Shown here: positions 1 through 11,311 of the stretch, in pieces
Layout: each line of letters begins with the position of its first letter
Position numbering within the stretch: position 1 is the first letter of the stretch
Origin: Blastobasis lacticolella
Taxonomy: Eukaryota; Arthropoda; Insecta; Lepidoptera; Blastobasidae
Assembly (NCBI GenBank): GCA_905147135.1
Contig: LR990053.1
Coordinates: 7,266,501-7,330,500 of the forward strand
Reading direction: 5' to 3'
DNA length: 64,000 nt
Translations under genes and position numbers: made by a program
Notes under the pieces: generated by a model
What the model was told of the DNA's origin: nothing
Seen by the model: only the letters and a program-made list of their open reading frames with translations
The model's database searches: none

Positions 1-1193
1 ACCTCAAAATCAAAACAACAGTAATCACAAAAATGTTTTATTCTACATCAACAATAACAAACGAATAGTTTTATACAAGTCGACACTACACTTCAGAGGC
101 AAGACTGCGAAATGATTAACCACAATAATGTATGTGAATAACAATTATCAACAACAAAACACCATAAAAATATATTTGCGTAGCGACCGTGACCACTGAC
201 CTCGTTCGTTTCTATTATTTTTCAGTCTACTTGTGTACAGAGTCATCTAGCGTTCTTGTACAGAACTTCGTTATGATTTTTGCCTCCAACTTCAGTAGAG
301 GGCAGGGCACCGAAGCGCATTTTCACCTTTCTGTTCAGATGTCGCTAGTAGGCAGAGAACTGCAAAAGAGGATTTTTTGGATTACCGCCGTTGCAATAAT
401 TGTGATGACGCGTTGTGCGTAGGACGAGGGGTTAAACGGCAAACTCGCGCGCGACATATTTATTTAATGGTAGGGGTACCACTGTCGTAAAACTTTACTG
501 GTTTATTATGGAGCCAACTGATTTAACGATAAGCAGTAAAATAAATTGTAAATAATATGTGGGAATTCAGTGTTGGCGGTGGTCTAACATGGATTAGTCC
601 CATGTTGTTTACTGAAATACTACGTCGCTTTGTAAAATAAATCACTGTCATCGATTTGAAAATACGCCTCGAGTCTGGTCGCTCACCCGCCGCCACTAAC
701 ATGGCCGGTATTAACCGTGACTAAGTGAATGAATACCCTATATTCGATACGGGCTGTATCGTATCGCCCACGCTGTATTACGACCTACCTACCCACTATA
801 ACATAACACCTATAACTATAAATAAAATCGTGCCGACACGAAAAAAATGGCGTTATTTGAATGCCGACCGATAATTTAAATGTAGCAACAACCGCTTTTA
901 GCTTACAACCTTAATTGACTTAAAAATGCTTATCAATACCACGTTTATCTATTAACATGCTAACTACATTACTGATCACACGATTTCTTACCATAGAACG
1001 ACAGCATTGAAACTATTTTAAAGCAGCATTACATTGGTTATAAGCTCTTCTGACACTCAACTAAAGTTGGAAGCACGATGCACGCTCACGACTTTCTGAA
1101 CAACTCCGGACATGACATTCCACGTTTCGTTGTAGATTAGAACGAGACGGAGAGCGAACTACCCGCCGAAAAAACGAGACAAGCAACCACGGA

Positions 1194-1211
1194 GCAGTCC
1201 ACGTGGACTGC
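1194..1211. promoter_or_regulatory. 18-bp perfect palindrome with CACGTG E-box core
   Basis: The sequence GCAGTCCACGTGGACTGC is its own reverse complement. Its central 12 bases, GTCCACGTGGAC, recur at 14443-14454 and 14609-14620. A CCAAT pentamer follows at 1235-1239, about 26 bases downstream, a spacing nearly the same as at the 14443 copy. CACGTG is the class B E-box bound by many bHLH and bHLH-Zip dimers. Binding here is inferred only. Confidence 0.5.
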
Positions 1212-1714
1212 TTAATATCAACACAGAAGCAACGACCAATAGAAAACGGTACCGCTAATGTATTTCTCACCTCCGCACACACACCAAGGGCGGCTGCCAT
1301 TTTTGAATTATTTATACGATTCTCAACTTTCCGGCCGTCGATCTAGAGCTTTAAATCTCGTGTCGGGGTGACGACGGGGCTCGTTTTCAGAAAGTCTTAT
1401 AAAAACCGAGGGATCACATTTTGATTCTTATCGCTGCTGCCCAGGGTATGTTTTCGGGCGGTAAGTGTTCTGCGGTTCTTGAATTTAAAACGATTCCCAA
1501 GAACACGGGCGCAAGTTGGTGAAGGTTCGAGGAGGCCGCGGTGCAAACTGCATCGTCACAGCACCCCCTCCTCCCCGCACCACCCTGCGCCTGCCGCCGC
1601 GCCTTCGGGCCTTATTGTACTGGGCTTACGCGGCTGTGTGTGTGACTCTGTTCCGAGTCAACTGTTGTGCTGAACCACGACGTTTTCATAGCGCCGCGAG
1701 AAGTGGATGCAGCC

Positions 1715-1764
1715 GTTGCGCCGCCGCCGCCGCGCCACCGCCGCGCCACCGCCACGCCACCGTC
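1715..1764. repeat. GCC/CCACCG-rich simple repeat
   Basis: Runs of CCG and imperfect copies of a CGCGCCACCG decamer are visible. The open frames on both strands across it are best explained by low-complexity GC-rich sequence. Confidence 0.6.
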
Positions 1765-2794
1765 GCTCCGCTCCCCGCTCCCGCTAGCTGCAATATGCTG
1801 CACTTTGTTTTAACCATTTGGCAAACAAATGAAATACTTGCCAGACACGGTTCGCTCTTACTTTGTATTTGCTTACATTGTTTTTAGAAATATTGCCACT
1901 AAAGTTAACATGTGAATAAGAGAACATAAAATTGATTAAGTACTTTGAGGCAGTTAGACAGGAATGTTTTATTAAACAGATTTATTTAAAGACGATTAAA
2001 ATTAAAGCTCTATTTTGTGAAGGACCTTCTCAGAAACAAATCTACTCTTGAGTTCTTTTATGAATCCTTGATTCGATGAATAAGGGGATCTTTTGTTAAA
2101 AGACCCGGAAACATTAGAAGTTTCGCCCTTCAGCGTGCCGTCGCCCTTTAGTAACGCATGCTCGCCTGAGGGTAAGTCATTGTTAACTGTTCAGCTTAAA
2201 ATCAGGTAGAGTCTTGGTCTTGAATCGAAAATGATATCGACTTTAATATAATGTTTCAGAGCTACAGCGACAACGCCTTCTGCGTCAGATTATAACGGTC
2301 AAAGTGGCACGCCGAAGTTTGTTTTTTTGCTGAACGCTTTCTGGTAGGTATAATGGCTAATGGGCACCGAGCTGCTTTTGAAATTGGAACCTTTTCCTAA
2401 TGATCTCCGGCGGGCGGCGGCAGCGCGCAGAACCGCTGGCGAGTCCCTTGCTTGTTTTATTCAGCTAATATTTGATTTATGGACGAGCTATTTGTCCTGC
2501 CCTCTCTCCCTCCGCTAAAAAAGCTGCAAAACACGAATCCACCCGCCGGCCCTCGCCATGTTTTCATTCTGGAGAAATTGTTTTTATAAGAAATTCTGAT
2601 TTATGACTAGGTATTGTAAACCTTTTTCAATTAGTGCACCCCTTAAATCTTGTAAATGCAACATTTGCAAATCATGAATGTTTTTATTCTTTCCATTTTA
2701 TAGTGCGCTTTTTCAATTGGTCTTGCAGAGCTCTACGTGTCAATCTCTTGAAAACTGTTATTGCCAGTTGGTTAGGGATTCCATAAATCGAAAC

Positions 2795-3260
2795 TTAGCT
2801 TTTTCCTCTACTTAGATAACCTAGTTGGAGTTTCTGAGATGCTTTCGTTGGACTTAGGTCATTTGCTACTGTGTTCTCGGCGAATGTTCCAATCACCACA
2901 CTCATAGTCTGTGGCAATTCGGCCGTATAAAAGAGGTAGATGATCGGCCCCAAGACACTGCCCTGAGGTACTCCTACTTTAATTTGACTCAAGCTTTTTT
3001 TGTTAGCTTTTTTTTAAACAAAAGATGGTTATGCCTGTCGCATACATAAAAACGTATAAGGGTGTAACAGTAGATCGGAAGCGTTTTTTTGACCTTGTAA
3101 AAGAGCCCTTCGTCGTAAAGGCGGTCTAACGCCTTGATGTAGATGTGTCTTGAGTCAACAAAATGTGGCAGTGATTTGTGAAAGTCTTATCAGAAAGGAT
3201 GTTCCCTACAGTTTTGAGGTAATTAGGAACAGTCTTATTGGTCTTAAGTACTTAGGAGAA
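2795..3260 (-). pseudogene. Jockey-like non-LTR retrotransposon reverse transcriptase fragment
   Basis: On the minus strand, positions 2795-2992 encode a peptide with the motif KVGVPQGSVLGP followed by YLFYTAELPQT, the hallmark of the RT palm in jockey-clade LINEs. Upstream in the same direction, around 3040-3160, another frame reads ALDRLYDEGLFYKVKK, matching the preceding family block (typically AFDRVWHEGLLYKVK). The two parts lie in different frames, with a shift near the T-rich run at 2995-3015. The usual FADD catalytic box is changed to FAEN, so the fragment is dead. No endonuclease, ORF1 or poly(A) tail can be recognised. It is an old, 5'- and 3'-truncated insertion. Confidence 0.8.
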
Positions 3261-6200
3261 TTTACAAGTCCACCAGACTGTTAAATGAGCTGTTGATACC
3301 CAAACCCTATCTGGCCTGGTACTTGGAAAATACTTATATCATGTACTTAAATGGGATTCTATAATTATTAAACATTCTTGAGATTTAACATTATGTAGGT
3401 ACTGAAAGATAATATATTTAAAACAAAGCAGTTTTGAGTAAACTCGCCTAAAAGTAGATTAAATCTAAGACAAAATTTAAAGAGTTTTATGGTTAAACCA
3501 ATACAACGCAACCCTAAAAATATGAAGCATACGCGTCACAAACAAGGCTATCGGCGGGCGGTGGGCGCCCGGCGCGCGTCTCGCATTATTCAACGCAAAC
3601 AAAACGGGAATAAATGCTGGAATAAAATACTTTTAATTTCCCCGGGCGCCGCTAATCGGACGGCGTCGATGGAGGGCGCCAAATCGCCCTTTTTATTTTA
3701 CTGTATGAACGCAAATCCGGCGGGAAAACGGCGCGGGCGCGGGGCGCGGGGGCGCGGTCACGCTCTCGGAATTAGCGCCCCCCGCCCGCACTTGACCCGC
3801 GAGGTGTCACTGAGCACGTTACCTACCCGCAAAAAACTGGGGTGGCCGCTACCCGCCACCCCTCCCCGCCCGCACGGATTTTGTTTTAAATTTTTTTCCG
3901 TTTCTGTTTCGATAACCATGCGATAGCTACGAAGCGATCCTTCGTTAAAAATTCTATCTGAAATGTTTTTGCCTGATCCCTTTCCCTCTTTGTTAATTGG
4001 AATCGACGTGACCCGTTGGCTTTTTTAACGAAAATGTTAAACAAATAAATATGTAAGTTGTTTTTAAAATTGAACCTGTACTTCAATTTAAGTTATCCTG
4101 TTACATTATTACCTACAAATATAAAATACAATGCGTCCAGCCTTCTTTATGCGGGGCTGATAATTTGGTTGGTTGTTCCTACATTATCATTACTGCAAAA
4201 AGCATGTAAGTACTAATACCGAGCATGTAGGTAGTTAACTAGTTTAGTACCTAAGTACAAGTGCATGCTAATAATATTGATAAGGAGACCTAGCAACTGG
4301 CTGTAACAGAGAGCTATCCTGTCGTGTAGGTACATTTACATAGTCACATTTAACCACTAATTGACCCGCAAACACCGCACGGCGCGAAAACAATGACTAC
4401 ACTCCAGCAGAGACTTCCTTCCTTGTAACATTAATTATAGACACGACACATTTCGTCTGGAAACTATATTTAAATGTTAATTCTGAGCATAACGTTAATT
4501 AATTTAAAAATACGAGTGACTTTGGTAGGTATCAATTATTTTTAGACACGGTGTTAGCAAAGTCATTTTCGTCAAGGAAGAGGGAGGGATCAAGGAACAG
4601 GACTTTCAAATAAATAAAAAAGCAAAAATCGGTCCACAGTTGGTGGAGAAATCGGTTAACATACATAAAAAAATAATCATAATGATAATACTGTCCGACA
4701 CTCATACCTACTTATTTTTAATCGGTTAAAAATAATAAGTAACAATGGAAACATTAGGTACTTAATTTAACTCTGCAACTTATTCTAAGTGAACTTGATT
4801 CTAACGATTTAAGAATAATTGATACATTACTATTTCTACATAAAAAAAACTATCAACAGGTATCTGTGGTTAAAACTTTTTATGCTATTTTGTGAGTTGT
4901 GAGATAACTGGGACAGGTAGATCGGCCCATTCCTGGAATACCGGGATGCCAGCCACCCTAAATACCAAATATATCTGTCAAGCTATTCATTAAAATTGGT
5001 CGTTCGGAGAAAAAGTGGATTCATCAACAGGAAAACGATATTATTAAATAGGCATGGTTGGTATAATTTTACGAAGAAAATATAAGCTTCACTCCTAAAT
5101 TATGAGATGGATGAGCTTAGTCATACTTATAGATATCAATCTAGTTAAGTATTCATTTAATTTGTCATTTATAAGTAGGTACGCCGTAAAGTAGGTACCT
5201 ACGTCTTCATTATTCATCTGAGCGCGTATTAATTTTATATCCCTTAATTAAAAACGAAAACTCAAATTATTTCATTACTGTAGGTAAGTACCCACTTACA
5301 TATCACACAGTTCTTCATCAGCGATCGTCAAACTCCGATTAGTACCGACAACGCGGACTATAAAGTGAAGCACCCATTCTTAATATTGCACTCAACTCCC
5401 CCTTGCCCACCGAAAATGTGTCACAATTTCATGCGCTGCAGTGGCTTAGCGTCAATATAGGCGGGCGCAGCTCCCCGCAGCTATATCCCGCACACGTGAC
5501 ACACATACGAGCGAGTCCCCGTAGGTAGTGATATAGAACGTGGCAAGTAAAACGTGGGGCGAGCATAACCGGAGCGACACACAACCCGTCAAGTGGTGAG
5601 TTTACAGCGCCCCCCGCTAGATGTCGCCGGCCGCGGTCTTCAGCCGGCAGTAAAAATACGTGCGGGTATTTCCTGTCCCCTCGGGGGGAGGGGGCGATAA
5701 ATAACTCAGTTTGCGGCCGGGGGCGCGGGGCGCGGGGCGAGAACGTTATTTGTAGGGCTCGCGTGTGAATTATTCGTGGGTTCACGCGCGCTGTTTGCCC
5801 TGCGAGCGGGATAGCGCGGTGGCGGTAGGGGCATTGTTGATGAGTTTTTCGCGTATTTTATGTTATTAGGGATTGATGGGCATGTATGCTCGTTTATTTG
5901 TATTGTACCTCTGACATAATAATACGTTCATGGTCACAACAGATACAGTCGCAATCGACACGAACAAGGTCTGGATCAAAATTCGGGTTAAAAGTTCAAT
6001 GTTTGTAAACAAGCGAAATCCTTCACTGGCTGCAACACGTAATTTAATTCCAAAGCAACAAAACATTATCGAAATATTATCAGTAACGCAAACCATAATT
6101 TAATAATGCATCGATAACTCGTGTTTCACACTTTATTTAGCGTTTGATGCGGACTGTAAACGTAACTGAGTTACATTGGAATTAACTGCGTAAAACAAAA

Positions 6201-6310
6201 CTTTAACAGCCATATCTACACATTGACACCTGTTTGTTTATTGTTGACCGGGCCCATTTCACGAGTTTAACTTCTGATAATTTTAGTGGTAGTTTATTCG
6301 AGTACCTACA
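3261..6310. other. Non-coding DNA with two CpG-rich patches
   Basis: Mostly AT-rich sequence with the short TAGGTA-type words common in this window; TAGGTACCTA lies at 5192-5201. Two CpG-rich patches stand out, at about 3541-3880 and 5420-5830. Both have long frames on one or both strands with low-complexity Arg/Pro-rich translations and no family resemblance. No gene is supported. Confidence 0.55.
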
Positions 6311-6622
6311 TATTATAAGGTAAGTAGTATAGTATAAGGCAAGCGGACCTGATGTGGTCTTGTGGTGTGTGGGTATAAAGGACCACAGGACAAAAGTCGC
6401 TTCAGTTTCGAGAGATCTTCGAACGTCCGAAGAGACTGCGGAACTTCTGGGGGAGCTAGGCTGTCTAAATTTTATATTTGTGTAAAATAATTCTAATTAA
6501 TAATAATTTGTATGAGTGTATTTATAAGTATGAAATGAAATAACTACGTACAAACAACCAAATTTGAGTTCAAAGGCGGGAAAAGGAGCCATAATCTAAA
6601 CCTAAACCTATATTATAAGGTA
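6311..6622. mobile_element. Possible short retroposon insertion flanked by 12-bp direct repeats
   Basis: TATTATAAGGTA occurs at 6311-6322 and again at 6611-6622, exactly 300 bases apart. The 288 bases between end in a short CTAAAC hexamer tail (about 6596-6610) just before the second copy. This arrangement fits a non-LTR retroposon with a target-site duplication and simple-repeat tail. AGTATAG also recurs just downstream of each copy, so a small segmental duplication is an alternative. No coding frame or family match is visible. Confidence 0.35.
6374..6409 (+). promoter_or_regulatory. TATA box plus initiator pair
   Basis: TATAAAG at 6374-6380 is followed by TTCAGTT, with the initiator A at 6404, so the TATA box begins at -30. 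That is the standard arthropod TATA-to-Inr spacing. The pair sits inside the proposed 6323-6610 insertion. No downstream gene is visible, so this may be an element's own promoter or a chance match. Confidence 0.35.
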
Positions 6623-6828
6623 TGAAAAATAGTATAGCGCCCCTAAAGAACCTGCGTCAGCCTTGAAGAACAACTGACTAATCACAATCATACTTAACAT
6701 TTTACGTTCGAATTTTATTTGACGCCCCTACTCGTTGCGTATACCGGGCCACCGTCTTGCGGCTCTGGCGACCCCTCGTTAATGAAATTTCATATCGACG
6801 CTCGCCGCGCGCCATTGTGCGGAGCCGC

Positions 6829-7212
6829 GCACTTGACTCCTGTCCATTGTGTCCCCTCGCCAAATTAGACCAGCTCCGCCGGCGTGATTGCGAAGGGTTA
6901 ACGCGACTGTCCAGCCACTATTCACGCTCAAGATGGCTGAGGACTGGGATGGTGACGCTCATTTGTTTTGGGGTGTTTTTTTTTCAGACCGGAATGTCTC
7001 TTTTCTGAATTTTGTACATTAACTGAACACTAAGGCAATCCGCACATGACGCGACAGCGACGCGACGGCGACATGCAGAATGCATGCAGGATTTACGTCG
7101 GCGACGTGCAAGCCACGCACTTGACTCCTGTCCATTGTGAAGGGTTAACGCGACTGTCCAGCCACTATTCACGCTCAAGATGGCTGAGGACTGGAATGGG
7201 GCCGCTTATTTG
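6829..7212 (+). repeat. Partial tandem duplication with T-tract/CAG ends
   Basis: A 23-base block at 6829-6851 recurs at 7117-7139, and a 56-base block at 6892-6947 recurs without mismatch at 7139-7194. The first copy carries an extra 40 bases (6852-6891) between the two blocks. Both copies then run into a long T tract ending in CAG. The near identity indicates a recent duplication or two insertions of one element. I do not recognise the family, and the frames reading through both copies look incidental. Confidence 0.7.
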
Positions 7213-7599
7213 TTTTTTTTTTCAGGCCGAGAGTTGAAGTCTACGCAGACATTATGATAATGTATGATTGTTGTCACATTCGAGCTGGCTTGTTTATTAT
7301 AAATACTTAAGTTTCAGAAGGCTGTTTTGTTAGCTGTCCTCCTGATTGGTCCAATGTAGGTCCTATTTATCCTGATGCTAGATTTAGTTTTATAATTAAA
7401 ATGGGTGGTAATGACCTTCTGTGCTTCGTTTTCCTACCTATTATAAAAAAATACTTAACCCCCTTTTCTAATTCTTTTAAAAATAGATAGCTTGAAGTTG
7501 TTACAAAATAATTGCATCAACTTCTTGACATCTATTTTTATCGCATGAGAATAAAAAATATGCTCCATAACTTTAGTGCAAGTAATAAACATAATAGGC

Positions 7600-7829
7600 C
7601 GTGTCGTGTCCGGCAGAGTAGATCTACCCTAACCCCTCCGCTGGGTGTCGTAAAAAGCTAATAATGTCTGATCATAATATGAGCAGCATCTTTTTCTGTT
7701 GTGTGCCGACTGATAAACATAGCGATCTCTAAACCGCCTGCCAAAGTGGAGATTATGGCAAAGCCCTCCACTAATATGGTGGAGGCTCAAATTCAGCTGT
7801 ATAGTCTGAGCTGTTCATGTGATAAATTC
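7600..7829. repeat. Fragments of lepidopteran-type dispersed repeat
   Basis: At 7600-7660 the text includes a 'taaccc...tgggtgtcgtaaaa' pattern that I associate with a repeat tail common in Lepidoptera. A related stretch in the opposite orientation occurs at 22085-22115 (gccttttacgacaccc). It continues into 7740-7800, containing GGTGGAGGCT, and abuts a SINE head fragment. Assignment is from memory of the repeat's look, not a search. Confidence 0.4.
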
Positions 7830-7880
7830 AGACTCACATGGCGGCACAGGGATTCGATCTCGGTACCTCTCGCTCTACGA
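7830..7880 (-). mobile_element. Truncated head of tRNA-derived SINE
   Basis: Read on the minus strand, this has AGCGAGAGGTACC, then a GATCGAATCCC-type B box, then a GCCGCCATGTG block, in the same order as the head of the intact SINE at 12562. Only about 50 bases remain. Confidence 0.6.
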
Positions 7881-8899
7881 ATTACTTACATTTTTTCAAT
7901 TAAGTAAGTACCCAATTAAACTATAAGTACCTAAGTATACTCGGATATGAAATACAAGGTTATAATTGTAAAAAAATTGCCACTATATAAATAAAGCGAA
8001 GGGGGGTTCACTAAAATATTAATAAAAATTATCACATTCAAAATTATATAAAATTAAAAAAGCACTATTTTAAATAATCCACCCCTTGGGTTTATTTTTA
8101 TAGGGGCAATTTGTTTACACTTTTGGTCTCGAATTTCATTTCCGAGTTTATGTAAGTAATAAGTAAGGACACAGTACAAAAACGAAAAACTAGACATACA
8201 TACTCGTACATACGCTCGAAAAACATCCTTCTGTCGAAATCGGGTAAAAATAGCGGTTGCGTGATAGATTATTTTCATTAAGTTCTCGTTACCTACCATT
8301 TCGTATTATTAATAATCATATTTTTTTCTAAACTATGTGTGCCTTTACAAGAATATACTTCTCTAGTTTTCGGTGGATAAATATATATAAGTTAAATTCT
8401 ACGAGTATTGTTCACAAATCCCCCTAAAATCGATAACGAATGGTTTCGAATTAGTCGAATTTTTTGCGATGATATGACAAATGAAATGGGATTAAAACTA
8501 AAATCGTCTTTTTAAACATATTAAATTACCGTAAAACACAGTAGTCAGTGTCTTCAATCACACAATATTCTCAGACTCCTCTTGAAGTAGGTACACAGCT
8601 AACACTAGCGGATACATATTCACAGTCCACATGTAAAGGGGTGCCACACCAGCTGACTAAACTACAGCCACAGTGCCGGGTGACGTCAGCCCGCAGGCAG
8701 CGGTTGACACAGATGCGCGCCGCAAACGTGGCCGCATGGACAGTGGAGCCATTCGCAGCAGGTAACTGCGGTGGAGAACTGACAGCAGGGGCCCGGGGGT
8801 GGCCGCAGCGACACATGGGAATCCGTTGGGATTGGTCAGGATGGTATTTTTTTCAGAATGTCTATGCCTGTAAACTACGCAAGCATTATAACTTGATTG
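7881..8899. other. AT-rich non-coding DNA
   Basis: No gene recognised. Overlapping frames at 8548-8979 on both strands arise in a modestly GC-rich stretch (8640-8830) and have no family resemblance. A perfect TGACGTCA lies at 8681-8688. Confidence 0.5.
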
Positions 8900-9090
8900 G
8901 CATATCATCATCTCGTTATCATCTTGGCGTTAGTGTTACGGTTGTACTCTCGCGCACGAGGGTACGAGGTCCACCTTGACCATGATCCAGGATTTGGCAG
9001 GTCAAATAATTATAGTTTAGCGACTACCATCTGACCTCCGTGACCCTGCTACCAGGGTAACCAGATCAGATTGGATCTATTTGAATTTGA
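8900..9090 (-). mobile_element. tRNA-derived SINE, 5'-truncated copy
   Basis: Reverse-strand copy of the body and 3' part of the SINE seen at 12562-12920. Diagnostic blocks are the complement of CTGGTAGCAGGGTCA(C), the 'ccaaatcctggatcatggt' block, the 'cctcgtgc' block, and a tail beginning near 'cgccaagatgat'. The tRNA-like head is missing, as expected for 5' truncation during reverse transcription. Confidence 0.75.
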
Positions 9091-9360
9091 ATTGATAAGT
9101 GATGATGCGGCCAAGGATGGAAGGTGTTTGCCTAGAAGGCCTTGAAGGAATCCAGATTGTATCAGAGTGATATTGTTGATTGAGTGTGATTATTAAGGGA
9201 GTTCGAACGTTACGTAGGTAAAGAAAGCACCGCATCAAATTCCAGTCGCTACTTAGAAAAAAAAAAAACTGACATATAGCTGGACCAAGACCTAGCCATA
9301 GTTTAGAACGGGTTGGTTCAGGTGCATGCTACTTACGAAGCGACAGGGTACTTGGTGGGT

Positions 9361-9450
9361 GCTTCATCTTCTTTTCATAACTCCGTGACAGCAGAGCAAA
9401 CAACCTGACACCTGATGGAAACACTGGCAACTTTCGCTTACATCACCTGG
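9361..9450. repeat. Fragment of ACCTGATGG-type lepidopteran repeat
   Basis: The stretch 9393-9440 (gagcaaac...cacctgatggaaac) resembles the blocks at 18840-18890 and, inverted, at 19313-19360 and 41470-41515. It is too degraded for confident boundaries. Confidence 0.35.
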
Positions 9451-9621
9451 ATTCATGCATATGATAAACGTGTGAGCCAGGATGTGTTGGCATTGTGATG
9501 ACAGGAATTTTTAGCACTATAGCCTCATAGGTATTCAGCTTATAATATTCTGTACAGGTTTACGATCAAGAATTATAAAGTAGCGAACCGTAAGGTATTT
9601 TAGGTATAACCCGCGTCACGA

Positions 9622-9722
9622 AAGAAGAGACTTGTCAAATGGCAGTGGAGGGGATTTCGCGCAGGTAATCGTATGCAATAAACAGCGCAAGTCGAACCAC
9701 GTGACCCGCCAAGTCTCTTCTT
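9622..9722. repeat. 13-bp perfect inverted repeat with 75-base spacer
   Basis: AAGAAGAGACTTG at 9622-9634 is exactly complementary to CAAGTCTCTTCTT at 9710-9722. It could be a decayed miniature inverted-repeat element or a hairpin. No target-site duplication is evident beside it. Confidence 0.45.
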
Positions 9723-10006
9723 ATTTGACACTAGTTATAACGACTTACCTACTTGTAACACAAACGTTGTTTGTAAGTACTTCAATAATTGAAATACTTA
9801 GGTATAACCAACGTTTGTAATACAAACTTCAACATATGATTATGTTATGTTAACAAGTATTCGTCGAAAATCTTATTAAAACTGATCTGAGTTCGAGGCT
9901 ATAAAATTAATAATATTATCCAAGCTTGGGCAATGCAAGTAGATTTCCCGCCATTTTGCAAGCGTGGCCCGGATTAAAAAAGCTCTTTCTTGTATCTCTC
10001 TATCTA

Positions 10007-11311
10007 AAGGGTCTTTCAACAAGGACGGGTCGATGTTAAAATTGAATAAAACAAGATGTGTGCAAGATATTAACGAAATTTATTTTTTATTTGAAAGGCC
10101 CATTTATGCCATTACAGATGGAATATGACATCGTTCAAATGTCCGCCGCGGCTTCGTATGGTGGCACGAATCCGAGAGGTCCAATTTTTAATGACTCTGC
10201 TGCATAGATCCGGCTGAATCTGAGCGATGGCCTGCGTTATGTTTTTTTTCAGGGCAACGGTCGATTGTGGCTTATTGGCATAGACCTGCGACTTCAGAAA
10301 ACCCCACAAGGAAAAGTCTAGCGGAGTCAAATCACACGATCTTGGGGGCCAATTCACGTCACCTCTGCGAGAGATAAACCCTACCCTCAAACCGTTCATG
10401 CAGAATCTCCATTGTGTCGTTCGCTGTGTGGCAAGTAGCGCCATCTTGCTGGAACCACATATCGTTCACGTCTATATTGTTCAATTCAAGCCAAAAAAAA
10501 ATTGTTTATCATTGATCTGTAGCGCTCGCCGTTGACGGTGATGGCCTCGCCAACGTCGTTTTCGAAGAAGTACGGACCAATGACGCCGCCAGACCAAAAT
10601 CCGCACCAAACCGTAACTTTTTGTGGATGCATTGCTACCTGGTGAACCTCATGTGGGTTGTGGTCATCCCATATACGGCAATTTTGCTTATTAACAAAAC
10701 CATTCATCCAAAAATGTGCCTCGTCGCTAAAGATTATTTTTCGGCTAAAATCGGGGTCCTCTTCCAAGCGTTCTGATGCCCATTCAGCGAACACACGGCG
10801 TTGTCTATGGTCATTAACTTTCAGCTCTTGGGTCAGTTGGATCTTGTACGGATGCAGGCCCAAGTCCCGACGCAAAATTCTCCAGGTTGAAGTCTGCGAA
10901 AGGCCGAGTTCTTGTGCACGGCGAGAAATCGACTGCCTCGGAGTCTCCTGAACACTCTCACAAACAGCGGCGATGTTCTCGGCCGATCTGGCGTTCCTTT
11001 GACGTAAAGGTGTTGGTTGGTTGTTTACCGAACCGGTCGTCTCAAATTTGGTCACCAATCGTTGGAGAGTAGACTTTGAAGGGCCACCGCGTCTGCCGTA
11101 AAATGGGCGCAATGCGCGCAACGTTTGCACTAACGAACACTCATTTTGATAATAAAGTTTTATCATTTACACATGCTGCTCAACCGTGTAACTTGCCATG
11201 GTTATTTGGCATCAGTGACTGAATAAGAAAAAATAGATTTGTCAGATGCCGCCAAAACAAAATGGCCGCTACAGATTATTAACATCGACCCGCTCTATTT
11301 GAAAGACCCTT
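10007..11311 (-). mobile_element. Tc1/mariner-superfamily transposon, 1305 bp, with TIRs and TA target duplication
   Basis: Terminal inverted repeats of 33 bases lie at 10007-10039 and 11279-11311. They match at 29 of 33 positions; the outer 13 and inner 14 bases are identical. Each end abuts a TA dinucleotide (10005-10006 and 11312-11313), the expected target-site duplication. One transposase gene on the minus strand fills the element. Length and layout are typical of mariner/maT elements. The TIRs are well preserved while the transposase is broken, so the element could be mobilised only in trans. Confidence 0.95.
10112..11199 (-). pseudogene. mariner-like transposase, inactivated
   Basis: The minus-strand frame begins with ATG at 11197-11199 but meets TAA at 11167-11169 after ten codons. 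The frame then stays open from 11166 to 10486. It carries helix-turn-helix-like DNA-binding segments and the first catalytic block (FSDEAHF, about two-thirds along). A run of nine A's (plus strand, 10493-10501) shifts the frame just before the second block (WFQQDGAT, near 10415-10440). A second one-base shift lies near 10370-10385, before the third block (CDLTPLDF, about 10315). Corrected for shifts, the last two catalytic aspartates are about 36 residues apart, so the exact subfamily (DD34D, DD37D or relative) is uncertain. One nonsense change and two frameshifts make it non-functional. Confidence 0.92.

Larger units (their letters stand above)
1..2794. other. Upstream non-coding DNA, no gene recognised
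   Basis: No reading frame here resembles a known protein. All frames are short and lie in low-complexity or CpG-rich sequence. The stretch 1715-1764 is a GCC/CCACCG-rich simple-sequence tract. A perfect 18-bp E-box palindrome lies at 1194-1211 and is listed separately. The rest is mixed AT-rich sequence with nothing I can name. Confidence 0.6.

Noticed and set aside
3489..3926. 145-codon plus-strand frame
   Set aside because: Runs through a CpG-rich patch with a basic low-complexity translation; no recognisable motif.
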